Shown: positions 30,034 through 43,608, counted from the first letter of the stretch. The stretch: DNA of 64,000 bases from Effrenium voratum (GCA_963377175.1 CAUJNA010000491.1:160572-224571); one strand, 5' to 3'. Program-made: numbers and translations. Notes: generated by a model from the letters alone, not told the origin.

Positions 30034-33000
30034 TTCATCTCAAAATAGTGGGCCCTCCCAATATTAGGCACCTTTCGAACCCACCCGGTACACACAGAAG
30101 CCACGGCTGCCACGACTGACACTGTTTTTCTCCATTTGCCACGTTGAGGGCTGAAGCCGCGATTGCCGAAGACTGAATGCCACAAGCACTAAGCACTGGC
30201 GCCGATGTGTTCCGTCCACAGTTTGTGTTCCGTCCACAGTTTGTGCGACTTCCAGGCAAGGTTAAGGTTTCAAAAAAAAAAGGGCTGCATGCAATGTTTA
30301 ATGTCAAGTACAAGCAATTGTTGTATTTGCTGGCAAATTGATGGCTCATGTTCTGGATGCTATTCACCCAGAAGGCTGATGAATGAGTGTGGCCTACAGG
30401 GCCTACAGTGTGTTTCTTTCAACAGCTCTTATCGGCTAGAGCCCTTTGCTGCATCGGCATGCAATATCCTTGTTGCATCCAATTCGCTGTCAGGAGCTGC
30501 CGCGTTTACGGAAGCTTAGGCTTCCTGCACGACGTTCTTTCCCTGTCGGAGTCAGGCGCCGCACCCAGGTTCGTTGGATTTCTGGCGGCTGTTTGTGGTT
30601 GCTGTTGCTGTCGGCCTTTTTACTTGTTGGATTTGTCCTGGAACCCTCTTCCAGGGATGATACTTTAGGCGTGATTTCAGCGTCTCACAAGGGTGCAAGG
30701 TGTGCTCGCTCCTACTGGTAACCGTTTTTCTTAGTTGAAATCGGCTGTACAAGCCAACAGAAATAATATCTGGGTAATTGAAGATTAGAAGGGCATGCTC
30801 AAACAGAAATAGATCTGGCTTTAGGCCCTTGTAAGGACACGTGGTTCTCCAGCAAGGCTGGGAGCGAGTTGCTTTCAACTGACAGGGAATTGTCTTCCAG
30901 TGAATCATTCTTGCAATTCAGTGGTTCTAATGAACCCCCTGAATGAGGCCCAGGCGATGCATCTTGCAGGGACCTCTGAGGTGCGCCACCTCCGGTATGC
31001 CATTCCAGAGTCCATAGTAGGAAAGTCTCGAAAAAAACCCAAGGAAGTTCAGCAAAAACTACCCTAGCTAGTCATTTATGGAAGTTCAGAAGAAGAACAA
31101 AAATAGGCCTTGCGTCGGCGTGACGTAGTCCTTTGCGCCAGGTGCGGCCCCGCTCGAGGCGGAGACGGCCACCTTCCTGTCCGCACTGAGGGCCCGGGCG
31201 GCCGGGGGCCTCTGGGCTCTTCTGGGCTCTGGGCGGGTTGGGCCAGGCCTGCGGTGTGACGGGGAAGAGGGCGGTATCATCCTTCCGGTTGTTTCAAGAA
31301 ACCAAGGGGAAGCCACCCATCTAGAGGCTCTTTGTTGCGAAAAAGAATCGATTCAGTTGGAGAATTCCAAATTAAAATTATTGAAGGGCATCAGTCGCAG
31401 TGTACACTGAGCATATCATGACAGGCTTTTGAACGGCGGCTTTGCAATGGCGGATGCTCTGTCTGGCTGCATAGGATTGGTCTATGATTGGTCTAGGTCG
31501 GTTCAAGATGGTTTGGTGGGTTTAGGGCTGGCTCAGGGTGATCCAGGCAAAAGCCGCGACAGGCAACAGACCAGACAACCAAAAGCAAGAACCACCGAAA
31601 CAAAATACAAACAGCCCGACAAGAAATAGCCTTCTTAGGCTTTTGATCTTCATCGCATCCGCCAATGGACCAATCCGTCATTCACTCGAGGTGGCAGTGG
31701 TGCCAGTTTTCATTTTGCAAGTGCCAGGTACTCTTGCTTCTGTTCGAATCGCTGGGAGACCCTTTCCACCAGAAGCTTGTCCAAGCTCTGTCAGCTTCCA
31801 GCCGCACCCTTTGCGTGATAGGAGCAGAACCTGGGCACGGAGGCAGGGTCGGTCCGTCGGCGGTGCCGGTTCCGAGGCAAAACCTTGGAGGGTCAACATT
31901 GGTGCAAGCGAGGGACATTCCGGAGTAGCCCCTTGCAGGCTGCCTGTTGCAGGAGCTGGAATGAGATGAACTTGAAATGACACAGGGTCATGCTTGCCCC
32001 GAGCAGTTGATTTTGGGCTCCTGTCAGAGAAAGCAACCAGGGGCAGGTTAACACAGATGGGCGGATCGGGAAAGGGGTCTTTCGGGATTTCAACAGATGT
32101 AATTTGTCAGCTTGAGAACTTGAGATGTGCCGGGGTATCATGACTTGGGCACTATCGTTGCTTACCCCATCCAGAGGAAGTGGAAGCTGATCATTTCATG
32201 CCGGACCAGGGGTGTAGCGGTGCCTGGATTACACACTTTGCGGCACACGTTGCATGTTTGCATGCTTGCTGTCACCGCACAGGCAAAAGTGCAGCAGTCA
32301 GGCGGGGGTTGCCAGGCTTTGACCACAGTAAACTGTTCAATTGGGCTTTGTGATTGACTTGCACTCCGAATTGCAGACATCCAAACCGCGCACGGCAGGC
32401 ATATGAGGTAGTTTTGGTTCCCCAGACTTTCTTGTGTTTTGCAAAGGTCTGACATGCCAGTCCCTGCTTCAGCCTTCCTGTCCGAGGCGAGCAAGCGAAC
32501 CCTGCCTTTGACGGCGACGCATGGGTTCTGGGCGAAGCTTAGTATTTGCTGAAAAAAGCTCGAGTCATCTTGGGATCGTGCGCATGCAATCTTTCATTGT
32601 ACGCTATGTGCACCCAAGTGCCATAGGTACCCCAGATTTTGGCCGACCATTGGGGGCTGCAGCCAGAAGTGCTGAGGATGTCCGGAGCAGGCTTCAGCGA
32701 AGTGTCGTCAATCTTTAGGGACAGAGCAGAGCAGAGCATTTCACCGGAAAAGTTGTTCCTGCAGGAACAAGCTTGCTGACCAAAGCAATCCTACTTTCGC
32801 AAAAGGGAGATGATATGCTTTTTAGTCAACATGCAGAAAGATGCAGCAGCTGTTCCTCAGCTGCTGACCTTTGGTATGCTATGAGCTGGTTCCGCACAGC
32901 GGATGGGAAGGAGGCCAGGGGGTGGCATGCATATATGCTAATTACCGTCACGCCCCACACACCTGACCGTGGAATGCAGCACGCTGCGCAGAGAAACGGA

Positions 33001-34509
33001 GCGTTTGCAGAATCCATCGCTTTATGATCCTTTTACTCCGTTGAGGTCCATGCTTTTGGCCCAGGTTTGATTTCTGCTTGTCATATCAATCAAGCACCGC
33101 CAAGTTTTTTTTTGGCAACATGTCAAAGGACTGCGCTTACACTGCGTAAGCCAAGCGGTCGAGAGGCTGCCAGGTTAAGACGGTTAAACTTTAGTTACAG
33201 AGCACCGGAGGCAACTCGTGCAGCTCAAGTGGGTTGCTTGGATTGGCGCATTGCACCGCAGGTGTGGGTTCCACGTGATGAGACGGTTTTCACTGTCCAT
33301 GCGCCACCAGAGGACCTTTTTGTGAGTGGGCCACGAAAAAGCCATGATTGGTGCTTGAAGCTTTGAGACTTGGGTATTGTAGAATATTAAATGTAATCTC
33401 GTGCTTTGTTGATGCGTGACTCTGGAACACAACATTGCATGTCAGAGTACCCTGAAGCGTTTTGGTCCAGGGCATTGCTTGACTGCAACCAGCTTGGAGC
33501 TTGCGCAGGATTTGCGGACGGAGGAGGCGCTGTTGTGAGTTCTCCCCACCCCCAAAAGACATGCCATTGTAAAGGAGGATGGCTTGTTTGGTAGGGTCGT
33601 AGAAAGGCAATGGAGCAGGCATAAGGAGGGTACCTATTTTCCATTGACTACCCACTTGAGTTTGCCTGGGAGTCTGGGAGAGAGGCTCTCTTTTCCTTTG
33701 AATGCACAGCCTTCAAGTGCATCAATCTGCGCAGCTCTCGTACCTCTCCCTGGGCACATCCAAGCCCATCTTTCAGGAGCCCCCGCGTTTCGCTCCTTTC
33801 GATCGCAAGTGTACTCACAGCCCAAGCCGCGCCTGCCATTGGGACCGAAAACCGCAGGAGGCTTTTGTCAAGGACGACAGCAGCACGAGGACGAAGTGCG
33901 GAGTTGAGTGCGGAGTGCTTGATTGGTGTTTTTGCGAAAGATGCTCATGATCGTCTAGCTTGATTGCAATTGGGAACTGAACTTGTCTAGGATTGTTCGT
34001 GATTGCGCGGTCTTCCTGAATGGAAGTTTGCTTCCAATTGGAACTCTGATCCTTATGTCGACTTTCCTGAAGCTGACCTTGTTACGGTTCAATTCTGACA
34101 TCAAGTTGCGCTATCCTCGTGTCAAAAAGAGCCAAAGCCAGCCAGGAGAAAGCGTCACCAGCGAGTGGGCAAAGAGCGAGGATACCTGGCCCATTTCTGA
34201 GAGTGAATCAGCTTCTGCAGAGCAGAGAAGTTTATGTGAATTATACTTGGACATGTCAAATACAATTTGCCTAGATCATAGATTCTTTCGGACTGGGTAG
34301 TTAGATTCTTTCTGGATAGAGTTTCTTGCCGAGGGTACAATGCAAGCAGCCCGAAAAATAGTAGGTTTTCAGTCGCCAAAGGCACTCGTTCTACAGTGCG
34401 ATATCGGGACAGCGCTTCTGAATGGTTGAAGAATAGCAGGTAGCTGGTCCTGCAAAGTGCACGGAGCTAATTTGCGCAACGCGGCGCACCACCGCCGTTT
34501 TGCTGAGTC
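30034..34509. other. No supported gene
   Basis: About 4.5 kb of ordinary composition. I see only an 18-bp direct repeat (GTTCCGTCCACAGTTTGT twice at about 30208-30243). A G/C-ending frame near 31140-31290 could be an exon but has no motif. Confidence 0.3.
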
Positions 34510-34640
34510 GAGCCACAATCAAAACCCAGGTAAATAGAAGGGTAGAAGAGACCACCCCAACCACAACGCCCTTTAACTTCTTTATATGGTTTTCGATAGA
34601 CTGCTCACTACCATATAATATGTTCATTATGATGTGGGAA
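34510..34640 (+). mobile_element. Family-1 MITE, one end only
   Basis: Starts GAGCCACAATCAAAACCCAG followed by GTAAATAGAAGGGTAGAAGAG. The right terminal repeat is not found. Confidence 0.4.
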
Positions 34641-35538
34641 CGTTGCACAAGAGTGGAACGAAGCAGACGTTTTGTTTCGTCAAAGTTAATGCAATTGGTT
34701 GCAGCTCTCATTAGACTTGATCCTTGTCCATGTGCTGGTGCCAGAACATTTGGGATTTTGCCAGACCATGCTTGCAGCCAAACTGGAAAGCTTGCTTAAG
34801 TCATACCATGCCTTGTGTCAGCTTGTTGGACGCCACACATATTGGGTCAAGTGTCATCCGTTCTGTTCACGAGCAAGACATCATTGTTGTAGTAGTACAT
34901 AATTAAGCCACGCGTGTGTCGGCGCGTTTCTGTTCTGAGTTGCTTCCGACCCATCCCTCGAACATCGGGAGCCTCTAGTATACAGCGATCTGTGATAGCG
35001 GTGAACTTCTTTTCCGCCAAAATACATTGCGAATAGCAACAGACGCAAATTGTCCGCTCTCTGCCGCAACACACAACTAGCTTCATCCAAGGGGTCCCCG
35101 TTTTGTGACATGCCCAATTCACGCAGACGAAACGGTATATCCACCAAACTCGTTGATTCAGGCAGATTCAGGTCTCGAAAGGCCTTGGCATGCCTCCCCG
35201 CTCAATACAACCTGGATTCATCTTTCACTTTCTGCTGACCGGCTTCGCCCCCTCAGCTTCTTCAACTGGGTCAGACAAGCGGTCCGTCCTTTGAGGTAAG
35301 AGTGGAAGGAGATGACCAAGCACGTGTGGTCTCCTGGTTCAAGGCGCCACTGGACGCGGAGGGACTGGACGCATGATTCGACGGTTGGTTTTGCGATTGA
35401 ACGGCGGTAGCTTATCAACACAGCTATTGAGAAGCATGCCGTTTTTTTTCAGAGTCAGGGCAGGCTTGTCACGAAAGCTAGCTTTAGCTAGCTGAAGTTT
35501 CTCCTTGCGTAAGCAAGGTAAGGGGCTCAAATGCCGAA

Positions 35539-35660
35539 AGATTGATTTTTTCAATTATTTGAGCCAAAAAGATTGAAAAATATCAATTATTTAGACCCCC
35601 CCCCCCTCCCCCCCCCCCGGGTCTCAGGCTCGATTCCTCCCTGGTCCATCCCCCCCCCCC
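35539..35660. repeat. A/T hairpin followed by poly-C tracts
   Basis: ATTGATTTTTTCAAT and ATTGAAAAATATCAAT form an imperfect inverted repeat (35541-35589). Three C runs of 8-12 bases lie just downstream at 35597-35660. The remainder of 34641-36655 shows nothing I can annotate. Confidence 0.6.
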
Positions 35661-36655
35661 CGGGCAGTGGCTCAGTGTTCAGCAGTCTCGGTTTGCCCGT
35701 TTTGGACTTGGTGCTACGAACTTTTACATGTTCCACCGATTCAGCTTGTTCATTTGAGACCTCAGTCTTCTCGGTAAACCACCTCGCAAGAATCTTTGCA
35801 CACGCAGCATGCAGAACCCAGAGGTGCTTGCAGACAGCTTCTGACGCCTCTCGTTGTTTTCATTTTTCAAGGTTTGCCACGCCACCATGTGCGTTTGCGT
35901 GTCGCATCCTACGAATCTTGCCGGGCCTCTCGTTGTACACAAGCTACCTATGAATCCACTCTGTCACCGACCCATCTCATGCAACAACTCCTAGCTTTCG
36001 TTCACCCGCTCCTCAAGTAGTCAAGACTCAAGACCTTTGCTGATTCGCTCCATCAGCCAAATCATTTGTGCAAGCGCGCACGCTGCGCGCACTGCGTTCA
36101 GGCAGCTTGCAAGACCCTGATGGCTGACGAGGCCCAAGCTTGTGCTTGCATACTTGCACGTTTTGCAGAAGTGTTTGGAACGAAGGATCATGGCAATGCT
36201 CAGACGGGCATATCATCAGACGCACTTGGTGATGCATGTTGACCAGCGGGCATTCTGTCCAAACGGACAAGCCGACCTGCTTGCAGGTTGTGTCCAAAGT
36301 TGACGTCCGCGAAGCCACCAATGCGAAAAAGCACAGGACCCTGACACCTTAGATGATCTTTTCATCCGTGCAGTGCTGTCTCAAGCGTGGCATCAATAGC
36401 ATAGACAATTGCATTGAAATGCTGGTACTCCCTCGTCCCCAATGGAGAGTCAGGTGCAGAGATGTTTGAAGTGGGTGACGTTGTGTCACCCTGAACTCTC
36501 TCAATTCAACCACTCGACCCTGCCACGCAGACGGAGAAGTGTTGCCTTGCTGGGCAGGAAGCAGAGCCGGATTAGCTTGCGAGCCAACGAATGCCGCGTG
36601 GAGACAGTCGCCAGGCCTGTGACCTCGATACCATCTTGTTGCTTTCACAGATACA

Positions 36656-36776
36656 GTTGGCTGTGGGTCAAAACCGTTTTGGTACCATTGTGGGGTAGGT
36701 GCACCACTCATTTTATTCAACTTTTGTGCGGATTGGGATGTTCACTGGGGGCGTGGGATTTTGGCCCATGGCCAGT
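36656..36776 (+). mobile_element. Family-2 MITE, type a
   Basis: Ends TTGGCTGTGGGTCAAAACC and TTTTGGCCCATGGCCA with GGGGTAGGTGCACCAC and GGGATGTTCACTGGGGG inside. Confidence 0.65.
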
Positions 36777-37420
36777 TGGATTTGCCTCAGATGACAAAAT
36801 CTGGGGATGCTACTCTGTTTAGATGCTCTTTGCCCTTGCTTGAAGCAGGGGCTTCGGGGCTTGCAGAGTCTCCGCTCGGAGGTGCCACCATGGTGTTTGC
36901 GGACCTGGCTTCGAGGTGCTTCCTACCAGAGAGAAGCAGGTCTGCATTGAAGCCAGCGAGATGAAATCTGGCCTTGGGACAAGTGGTTGTAGCGTGCCCG
37001 TGTTGAGAGCGCTGTATCCTTACTTCTCTTCAGATGTGTGCGGCATGAAAATAGACCGTGTTGGTAAAACTTGAGAGTCTATTGGGAACTTTCGGCTCGT
37101 ACCTCAGAGATAGCTTTTAATTGACGCTGGTCACCATGCACAAGCACTTTCAGAAAGACTGGACTTTGATTTGGCAGTTGGCTGGCAGCAGAGGTGCGCG
37201 TGTCGTCGAACGACGCACACCAGAGGATCAACTTGTTCACCAATCACCAGGCTTGCAGAGACTGTTAGACACTTCAAATGCAGTCAAGCGTGCTTCTTGT
37301 GATTTGCCCATTTTTGCACCAGATCAAGGCAGGTCCTGGTGGCCCGTGAATATTTATTGGGCTTTCTCAAAATGGTGGCCCCTTTTTAGTTGGAAAATAA
37401 CAGGGACACCAAGAGGACAA

Positions 37421-37552
37421 CATGGCCATGGGTCAAAATCCAAATCGTACAGTGAACATCCCAATCCAATCACTAAAATAGGTCCTAAAATGGGTGAATT
37501 CACCTACCCACCAAAATGGGATCCCAAAACCGGTTTTGACAACCACAGCCAT
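37421..37552 (-). mobile_element. Family-2 MITE, type a, reversed
   Basis: Ends CATGGCCATGGGTCAAAA and TTTTGACAACCACAGCCAT. The interior CCCAATCCAATCACTAAAATAGG is the reverse of other type-a copies. Confidence 0.65.
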
Positions 37553-38918
37553 CTGTCGCGTTGGTTTCGGTTCGTGGCTCAGATGTGAGGTAGGCCCTGG
37601 AACCCATCCAGGTGCTCCCGCCTGCGCGGTGGCATCAGCTGCTCTCCGAGGCTATGGGCTCATGGCACTTTTGCGCCGAGCGCCCGAGCGCCTGTGCCCA
37701 GGTTGAAGCTAGTTCCCAAGCGAGGGGAGTGGGGAAGGCAACACTTGTTTTGGTGGGCTTGAGTCGAACTGGGGGAACCGCCATAAGCTCATGGCACTGA
37801 AAAGCGCACCTAGTTCCTTTGATTCAGGTTGAGTCGAAGCTGCCAAAGCTCAGAGGGATGCCTTGGGGCTTCCTCGCTTTAGTGGGCTTGTCTCACCCAA
37901 AAAAAGACAACGAAATGGGTTTTCTTTCTCTCTTGGGTTCCCTCCCGTTGAAACCCGAACTTCCAGCGCCGAAAAGTTTCGACTCCAAGATCCTCGGCTT
38001 GCTGCTCCCTTGCGTCAGGCGCTCCAGCGTGCCTATGGCCGGGTCTTCTTGGCTCAGGCCAGGCCCAGGGCGGCGCTTCAGGAAGCTGGTCGCAAACCAA
38101 CATGCTCGAGCTTGCGGTAGCATGTCGTGTTGGACATATGTGCACAAATGGCCCCTGCGTTTTTTTTGATTGGGTCTTCAACAGGGTTGCTTACTTCTGA
38201 TGTGAAAGTAGCACACTGCACGAGGAGAGGGGTGTGTGTGTGTGTGTGTTGGTGGCTGACGTCAACAAATTGCAAGACCCTGCTTGAAGCTGGGGTCTGT
38301 CAAGCTCGGCAGGCCGATGGCGAGAACACAGGCTGGAGAAGTGAAGGTGTAGCCATTTGGTCAATGCGATTTCCGAGCTGCTCGAGCTGTTCGCTTCAGG
38401 CAGCGTAATTTTCAGGGTTGGCGGGGCTACGGAAGCCGGCACGGCCTTCGGGGCAGTAGATGTGGAGCGACTGGGACAGGGGCACTCCATTGACAGCACT
38501 CTGCCATTCGGAAGGCGCAGAGATGCAACCCGCTCAAAACACGCAGAAGCGACCGGGGACACAGAAGACACGCAACTTTTGCTTGACCATTTGGTGAGAA
38601 GTTCAATGTTTCTCTCGGAGCCCGTGACCAGGGGAAGCCCCAGAGGCGGGCCGGTTTGGCAGTCACAGGACATTTCAACATTCTGATGGCCTTACCTTGG
38701 CCTCAGCGTGTCAATCGTGGACCCACCGACTTGTTAAAAGTGCCCTGTTGAAAATCTTTGCCCATTTCAGAAAGGGCCTTGAAAGCGAAAGTTCGTCACA
38801 TGAATGCACGCTAGCTTTGTGGATTGGTGGCTTGGTTGTTGCGCGTTGGCTTGTTGGGCCAAACTGTACGGATGCGACTCCCATATTCCCCGACTGTCCA
38901 CCAAAGTCCCCAATCAAG
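37553..38918. other. No supported gene
   Basis: A frame at 37863-38120 ends in an Ala/Arg-rich stretch with G/C-ending codons and might include an exon, but no motif or splice boundary supports it. A short (GT)9-type run lies near 38233. Confidence 0.25.
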
Positions 38919-39067
38919 TGGCTGTGGGTCAAAACCAATTTTAGTGGTTGGATTGGGATGTTCACTGGGGGTACGATTTGGATTTTGACCCATGGCCAAT
39001 TCAGCATGGCCGAGTATGGCAATCCCTTCGAGCAGAATGACTTGAGAACCGCAGAGAAACACCCGAT
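38919..39067 (+). mobile_element. Family-2 MITE plus duplicated gene-like segment
   Basis: An internally deleted type-a MITE (38919-38999) is followed by a segment starting CATGGCCGAGTATGGCAATC that encodes MAEYGNPFEQNDLR. The same segment follows another type-a MITE at 47196-47270. Confidence 0.55.
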
Positions 39068-39257
39068 GAATTGCATGTACTGGCCCGCACCCAAACATCC
39101 AAAACACCTTCTTCAAGCTTTGGACCAACAGCCAGGTGCTGCTCCAAGGCCATTTGGACCCGCAGCTTCAGGAGGAGGAGGCGCGGCAGAGTGTTGCGTC
39201 CTTTGCCTCGTTGCTAATGACCATTGACACCCACTTTCCACCCGTGTAAAACCACAT

Positions 39258-39420
39258 TAACCCCATTGACCCCATTGACCCCATTGACCCCATTGACCCC
39301 ATTGACCCCATTGACACCCATGGACCCCATTGACCCCATTGACACCCATGGACCCCATTGATCCCATTGACCCCAACCCATTGACCCCATTGACCCAAAC
39401 CCATTGACCCCATTGATTGA
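39258..39420. repeat. 9-bp minisatellite CCCATTGAC
   Basis: About 18 units of CCCATTGAC with occasional 3-bp insertions (ACC, GGA). Because the unit is a multiple of three, all minus-strand frames read simple repeats such as NGV and GSM. I treat these as non-coding. Confidence 0.9.
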
Positions 39421-41688
39421 CACCCCATTGGCATTGCGCGAAAGCACATAAACAAGAGAACACGGGATCTCTTTTACGGGATCGAGCTGAATGTTTTGCT
39501 TTGGCAGCGGAAGCTTTATTGAGGCCTTGCGAATGCAACGAAGAAAGCATTCCCAGTGAGCAGCCTACTTGTTGAGCTATGGACAAGCATCACGGACCAT
39601 GGAGTATTATGGATGACCAGATGCACAGACTGATCTGTGAGGCTGGAACCACTTTATGCAAACATTGCGCAGGCGACAGCCCTTTTGTTTTACTTGTTTG
39701 TGCATGGAGAGTGAATAGTGTAGCACACCCTTCATACAAGAGGGCAACTGTGGCACCCATGTTGCTTAGGTGCATCAACAGAAGGCCCTCAGTAGTCTGA
39801 TACAGCTCCTTCTCAGTGCTCTAAGACAGTGTGGACAATGCAGAAGCAGAGTTGTTTGAAAATCCCATTGTGCTTTGGCATGGCGTACCGAATCATGTTT
39901 GTCTCATCCCATGCCGTTGAGGGGGATGTGACACATCAACACAGAGAAACCATGCCCCAGATTCATCAGACGTCTTTGATGAACCAAGGCCGAGGTTCTT
40001 TTGTTGGAAGGTCACAAGGCCGGGGTTCTTTTGTTGGAAGGTCCTGGAAGCAAGCACCTATTTTGCTGTTTGCGTCATGAGCTAACAGCTTGCCCATCGC
40101 CCCCTGAAGCCTCCAGCTCTTCGCAGCTTTCCCTCGAGGCTTGGCTCAGTGCCTTGCTGGGCACGGAGGCGGGGCGGCCGGCTTTGTGGGAAAGGTTGGC
40201 ATGGAACGTGTCACAAAGCCAATCCAACGCTTACATGATGCTGAGCAGTACAAGAAGCTCATGCCTTCGTGATACTTCATGGCACAACTTGGTCATCAAC
40301 GAGTGACCTTTTACTGGTGAGTTCATCGCTACGGTGCACTTAGAAGGGTCTTGGAGCAGATTCGAGATTCAATCACTTGTGCTGGCGGCAGAAAGGAGAA
40401 ACACTGGGACATGATCACCATGTCAGATCCTCCTGCTGGCTTGAGATTGCAACACAGAGTGTTGAATCTGAAGCTTTGTTTGGATGGCTCGGCCTTGATC
40501 TCGGGTATTGGTAGCACAAGCGAATGCAGCTGCTGATGCAGCATGAATAAAGCGTGCAACGACCGGTCGTTCCGCTTTGAACCGCATCTAGCAGAGAGCG
40601 GAGCGCAATGCACAAGCAGGAGTTTTCATGGTGTTTGCAGATTGCAGGTGCGAGCAACAGTTGCAATGCATTGAGACATACAGCAGACACCGAGAAGATG
40701 GTTCATTGCATGCGCTCCCATAGCATCCTTACGTACATGATGCAGACGCCACTGCAAGATACTCAGTGTTAATGCCCCGCTGTGCCTGACCGCCCCATTT
40801 GCTGCAATTTGATGTGGTTGCCACGACCAAGCCAACATGCTGCGACTAAACCCCAACGCAAGGAGTGCAAGGATGTCCAGAAGCCAAACGATCATAAATA
40901 TTCACTTGTCACGGTATCTCCGGAAATGGCTTTGTACAAGGGCTTCATTCTTCAAGCCCAAGATCAAGGCACAGTGGATGCTCCAATGCTCCACTTTTCG
41001 AAACCAACTGATTGACTTAGTCAACTGCTTCAGGACTGCACTGTTTGCTCGGTTGCATTTGCACACATTCCGAGTCTGCTGGCGGTGTGGGATAGTTCCG
41101 CGTCCAGGAGTCCAAGGCAGATGTTGGTTTCCGGGAGGCCACGACGCGGATGATGAACTTATGGAGCAAACTCGGTAGGCTGCCCGCTCAAGTTGCGTTG
41201 AAAGCGCCTTTTGTGGATGTGGCTCAGAGGAGTCTGCTCTGTCTTGACATGTTCTTTTGTCTTGTTAGTGGAGTCGATGACTTCTAGAGTCTGCTTTGCT
41301 TCCACTGACTTGCGATCTCGAATTGGGGCTGCCAGACCTTTTCAACAGAGGATCCTTGCTGATGCAGATGCGCACAGGAATCACTACCCGATAAGCACGC
41401 ATTTCGTTGGATCCTCCGAGAAGAGGGTCTATCAATGCTTTCTCTGCAATTCACCCTTGAAGCACAGAACCAGTGAAAGGTTCCAACCTCCCAGCAAACC
41501 TCCAAACAATCAGGCTAGTCTATGTCGAAATGGGCTTTGAGGCAGCTAGCTCAGGGCAGCCTTTGCCTTTCGTCCAGCCTGCTGGCAATCTCTGAACGCC
41601 AGGCGAGTGAGCCGCGGAAACGCTGGGGAGACTATGATTTGGACGACAAAGAGGCGGGGGGGTGCGCACAAGTAAGGCACAAGATAAG
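39421..41688. other. No supported gene
   Basis: Contains a direct repeat of about 23 bp (GGTTCTTTTGTTGGAAGGTC twice at about 39993-40041). A frame at 40001-40306 with a Ser/Leu-rich part could be an exon but lacks support. Confidence 0.25.
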
Positions 41689-41793
41689 TGGGTATGGGTC
41701 AAAAATCAACAACCAGGGGACCGCAGGTCTTAGTCCTTGGTTCCATTTACAGGGTAAGCCATTTTGGGCACCTATTTTTGACCCACAGCCAAT
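41689..41793 (+). mobile_element. Family-2 MITE, type c
   Basis: Ends GGGTATGGGTCAAAAATC and TTTTTGACCCACAGCCAA. The interior GGGGACCGCAGGT matches the copy at 23901-24006. Confidence 0.6.
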
Positions 41794-42584
41794 TCGCAAG
41801 CAGCCGTAGAGTGGGTATTTGGCGGAAAACTAGCACCTCGGGCAAGCCCTGCGCAGCCTCCAGATGCCCCCCCACCAGATGGTCCCAAGGTGCTTCCAGG
41901 ATGAATTCGTTTCTCCAGTGCCCGCTCATGGCCCTTGAGTTTCCATTAGCTGACGCATAGCACTGAGCATATCTCTTTCTGGTGTTGCATGTTTCTGTGG
42001 CGATATTTGAAAGCAGAAACAGGCGATTGTTGCTAGAAGTTGGTTGCTGGCCGGTCATTGTCATGAGAGCCCGTACCCCGAGTTTTGGGCGATAGGGCTT
42101 GAAGAGATCTCAGCAATCTCAGCTTGGAATTGCACTTGTCGGCGCACAAGGCTACAACCTTCCTCGACAACTTGATTGTTGAAGCTTGGATATGTTGACT
42201 TCGGCTGCCGCAAAGTAGTCGTGGGCAGTCTGTCTCGTAGGGGACCGAGAGGCAGCTCTGGCTGGTAACAGAGCAGGCAAACCCAGCCCTGCACGCGGAT
42301 GGGGGAGAAATGGCTTGACTACAACCTCATCCACGCTGGCTGGACATAAAATCCAACGTAAGGGAAAGCGTCCCCATTTAGACATCGTAGCCATACCAGG
42401 AGCCTTTAAGGGATCAGGTCATGGGAAGAGAGGATGCATCTGCGACTTTTCTCAGGGGTCATTATTTCGACGGTTTTTGGGGGTTATCAAAGTCAGAAGA
42501 GGGGTTTGTTTCCCTTTAACCTACCACTGAACGGGGGTGACTTTGACCATGGTAAAATAATGAGGCCAGTTTCTGGCCTGTCAG

Positions 42585-42761
42585 GTGGAGGAGGAGATGG
42601 ACGACGGGACGGCGGCGGAGAAGGAAGAGCTGCCGGAGGAAAAGCCGAAGCCAACGCTCGAGAAGGAGGAGGATGTGGAGCAGCCAGCAATGAAGGCAGG
42701 GGTGGGCCGAGGCACGCTGCGCTCACAAAACAAGATCGGCAGGCAGAGCCAGAGCCGCTAG
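42585..42761 (+). CDS. Possible terminal exon, acidic/basic unrecognised protein
   Basis: Immediately after CTGTCAG the frame reads VEEEMDDGTAAEKEELPEEK, continues PKPTLEKEEDVEQ, and ends in a basic Arg/Ser/Gln tail at TAG 42759-42761: 58 codons plus stop. Codons are almost all G/C-ending, as in host dinoflagellate genes, and the AG|G boundary is a plausible splice acceptor. Low-complexity charged composition prevents family assignment. Upstream sequence to 41794 shows no other exon. Confidence 0.35.
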   Translation: MEEEMDDGTAAEKEELPEEKPKPTLEKEEDVEQPAMKAGVGRGTLRSQNKIGRQSQSR

Positions 42762-42924
42762 ACACCGGGCCAGTCATGGCCTCAGTCAGCCTGTGGGTTC
42801 TGCTCAAAGCCTTGGGCCGAGGTGGCACAGGCGCCGTTGCCGCGCAGGCAAAGCGCGTCCTTGGAGCTCGGAGGGGGAAGCCTTGTGCACCAGCCGCACT
42901 GACTTGGACAGGTCGTCAAGTGAA

Positions 42925-43064
42925 CATGTGGCTGTGGGTCAAAACCGTTTTGGTACCAGTTTGGGGTAATTAGGTGAATTCACCACCCATTTTAGAACCT
43001 ATTTTAGTGGTTGGATTGGGATGTTCACTGGGGGTACGATTTGGATTTTGACCCATGGCCATGT
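42925..43064 (+). mobile_element. Family-2 MITE, type a, intact
   Basis: Ends ACATGTGGCTGTGGGTCAAAA and TTTTGACCCATGGCCATGT. One of the most complete copies, about 140 bp, with GTGAATTCACC in its centre. Confidence 0.7.
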
Positions 43065-43503
43065 AACAAAAACCCGCAGACTTGCACGGCACTGCACACA
43101 GAACCCATGCTGCTCTTGACATCTGGCGGCCAGGCGACGCAGCGCAAGACGCCGGAAGGTGCCCTGGAGCTGTCAGGATGTCACAGTAGAACACCTAGCA
43201 AATATGGAGCCTGGAAACCAGAACTATGACACGGACTATCGAACTAGTCTAGCTCGTTTGACGGAGCATGTACGTTTTGGCAAGCTGCATACGGCAAAAA
43301 CCAACGCTTCAGGTTCGGGCTATTTGTTGGATTGGACTGATGGTTTGCTTCTGGAAGTGCCCTAATGTAGACGCACCCACAGCGTGCCAACTGAATAGAT
43401 GACTAGTCCCTTGCACGAACCGCGAGGCTCACTGCATGCGATAGGCTTCCTTCAGGGCTCCAGCCTGTCTTGTGTGTGCACGAGAAATACCAGTTTTCCT
43501 ATT

Positions 43504-43608
43504 TGGCGGTGGGCCAAAATTATGTACCCAAAATGGAATCCTGGTGTACGGAAACATGGACTAAAGCCTGCTGTCCCCTGGTGGTTTCATTTTGACCCAT
43601 ACCCATTC
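43504..43608 (-). mobile_element. Family-2 MITE, type c, reversed
   Basis: Ends TTGGCGGTGGGCCAAAA and TTTTGACCCATACCCATTCG. CTGTCCCCTGGTGG is the reverse of the type-c core. Confidence 0.6.

Noticed and set aside
31685..31760. tRNA-like boxes (GTGGCAGTGG and TGTTCGAATCG)
   Set aside because: Spacing and acceptor-stem pairing do not form a cloverleaf; chance similarity.
35540..35580. TTTTGGCTCAAAT on the minus strand resembling the dinoflagellate spliced leader end
   Set aside because: Only about 11 bases match, lacking the rest of the leader and a donor; sits in a simple A/T hairpin.
39168..39586. Minus-strand frames reading NGVNGV, GSMGSM or WGQWGQ
   Set aside because: Products of the 9-bp minisatellite; every frame gives a simple repeat.
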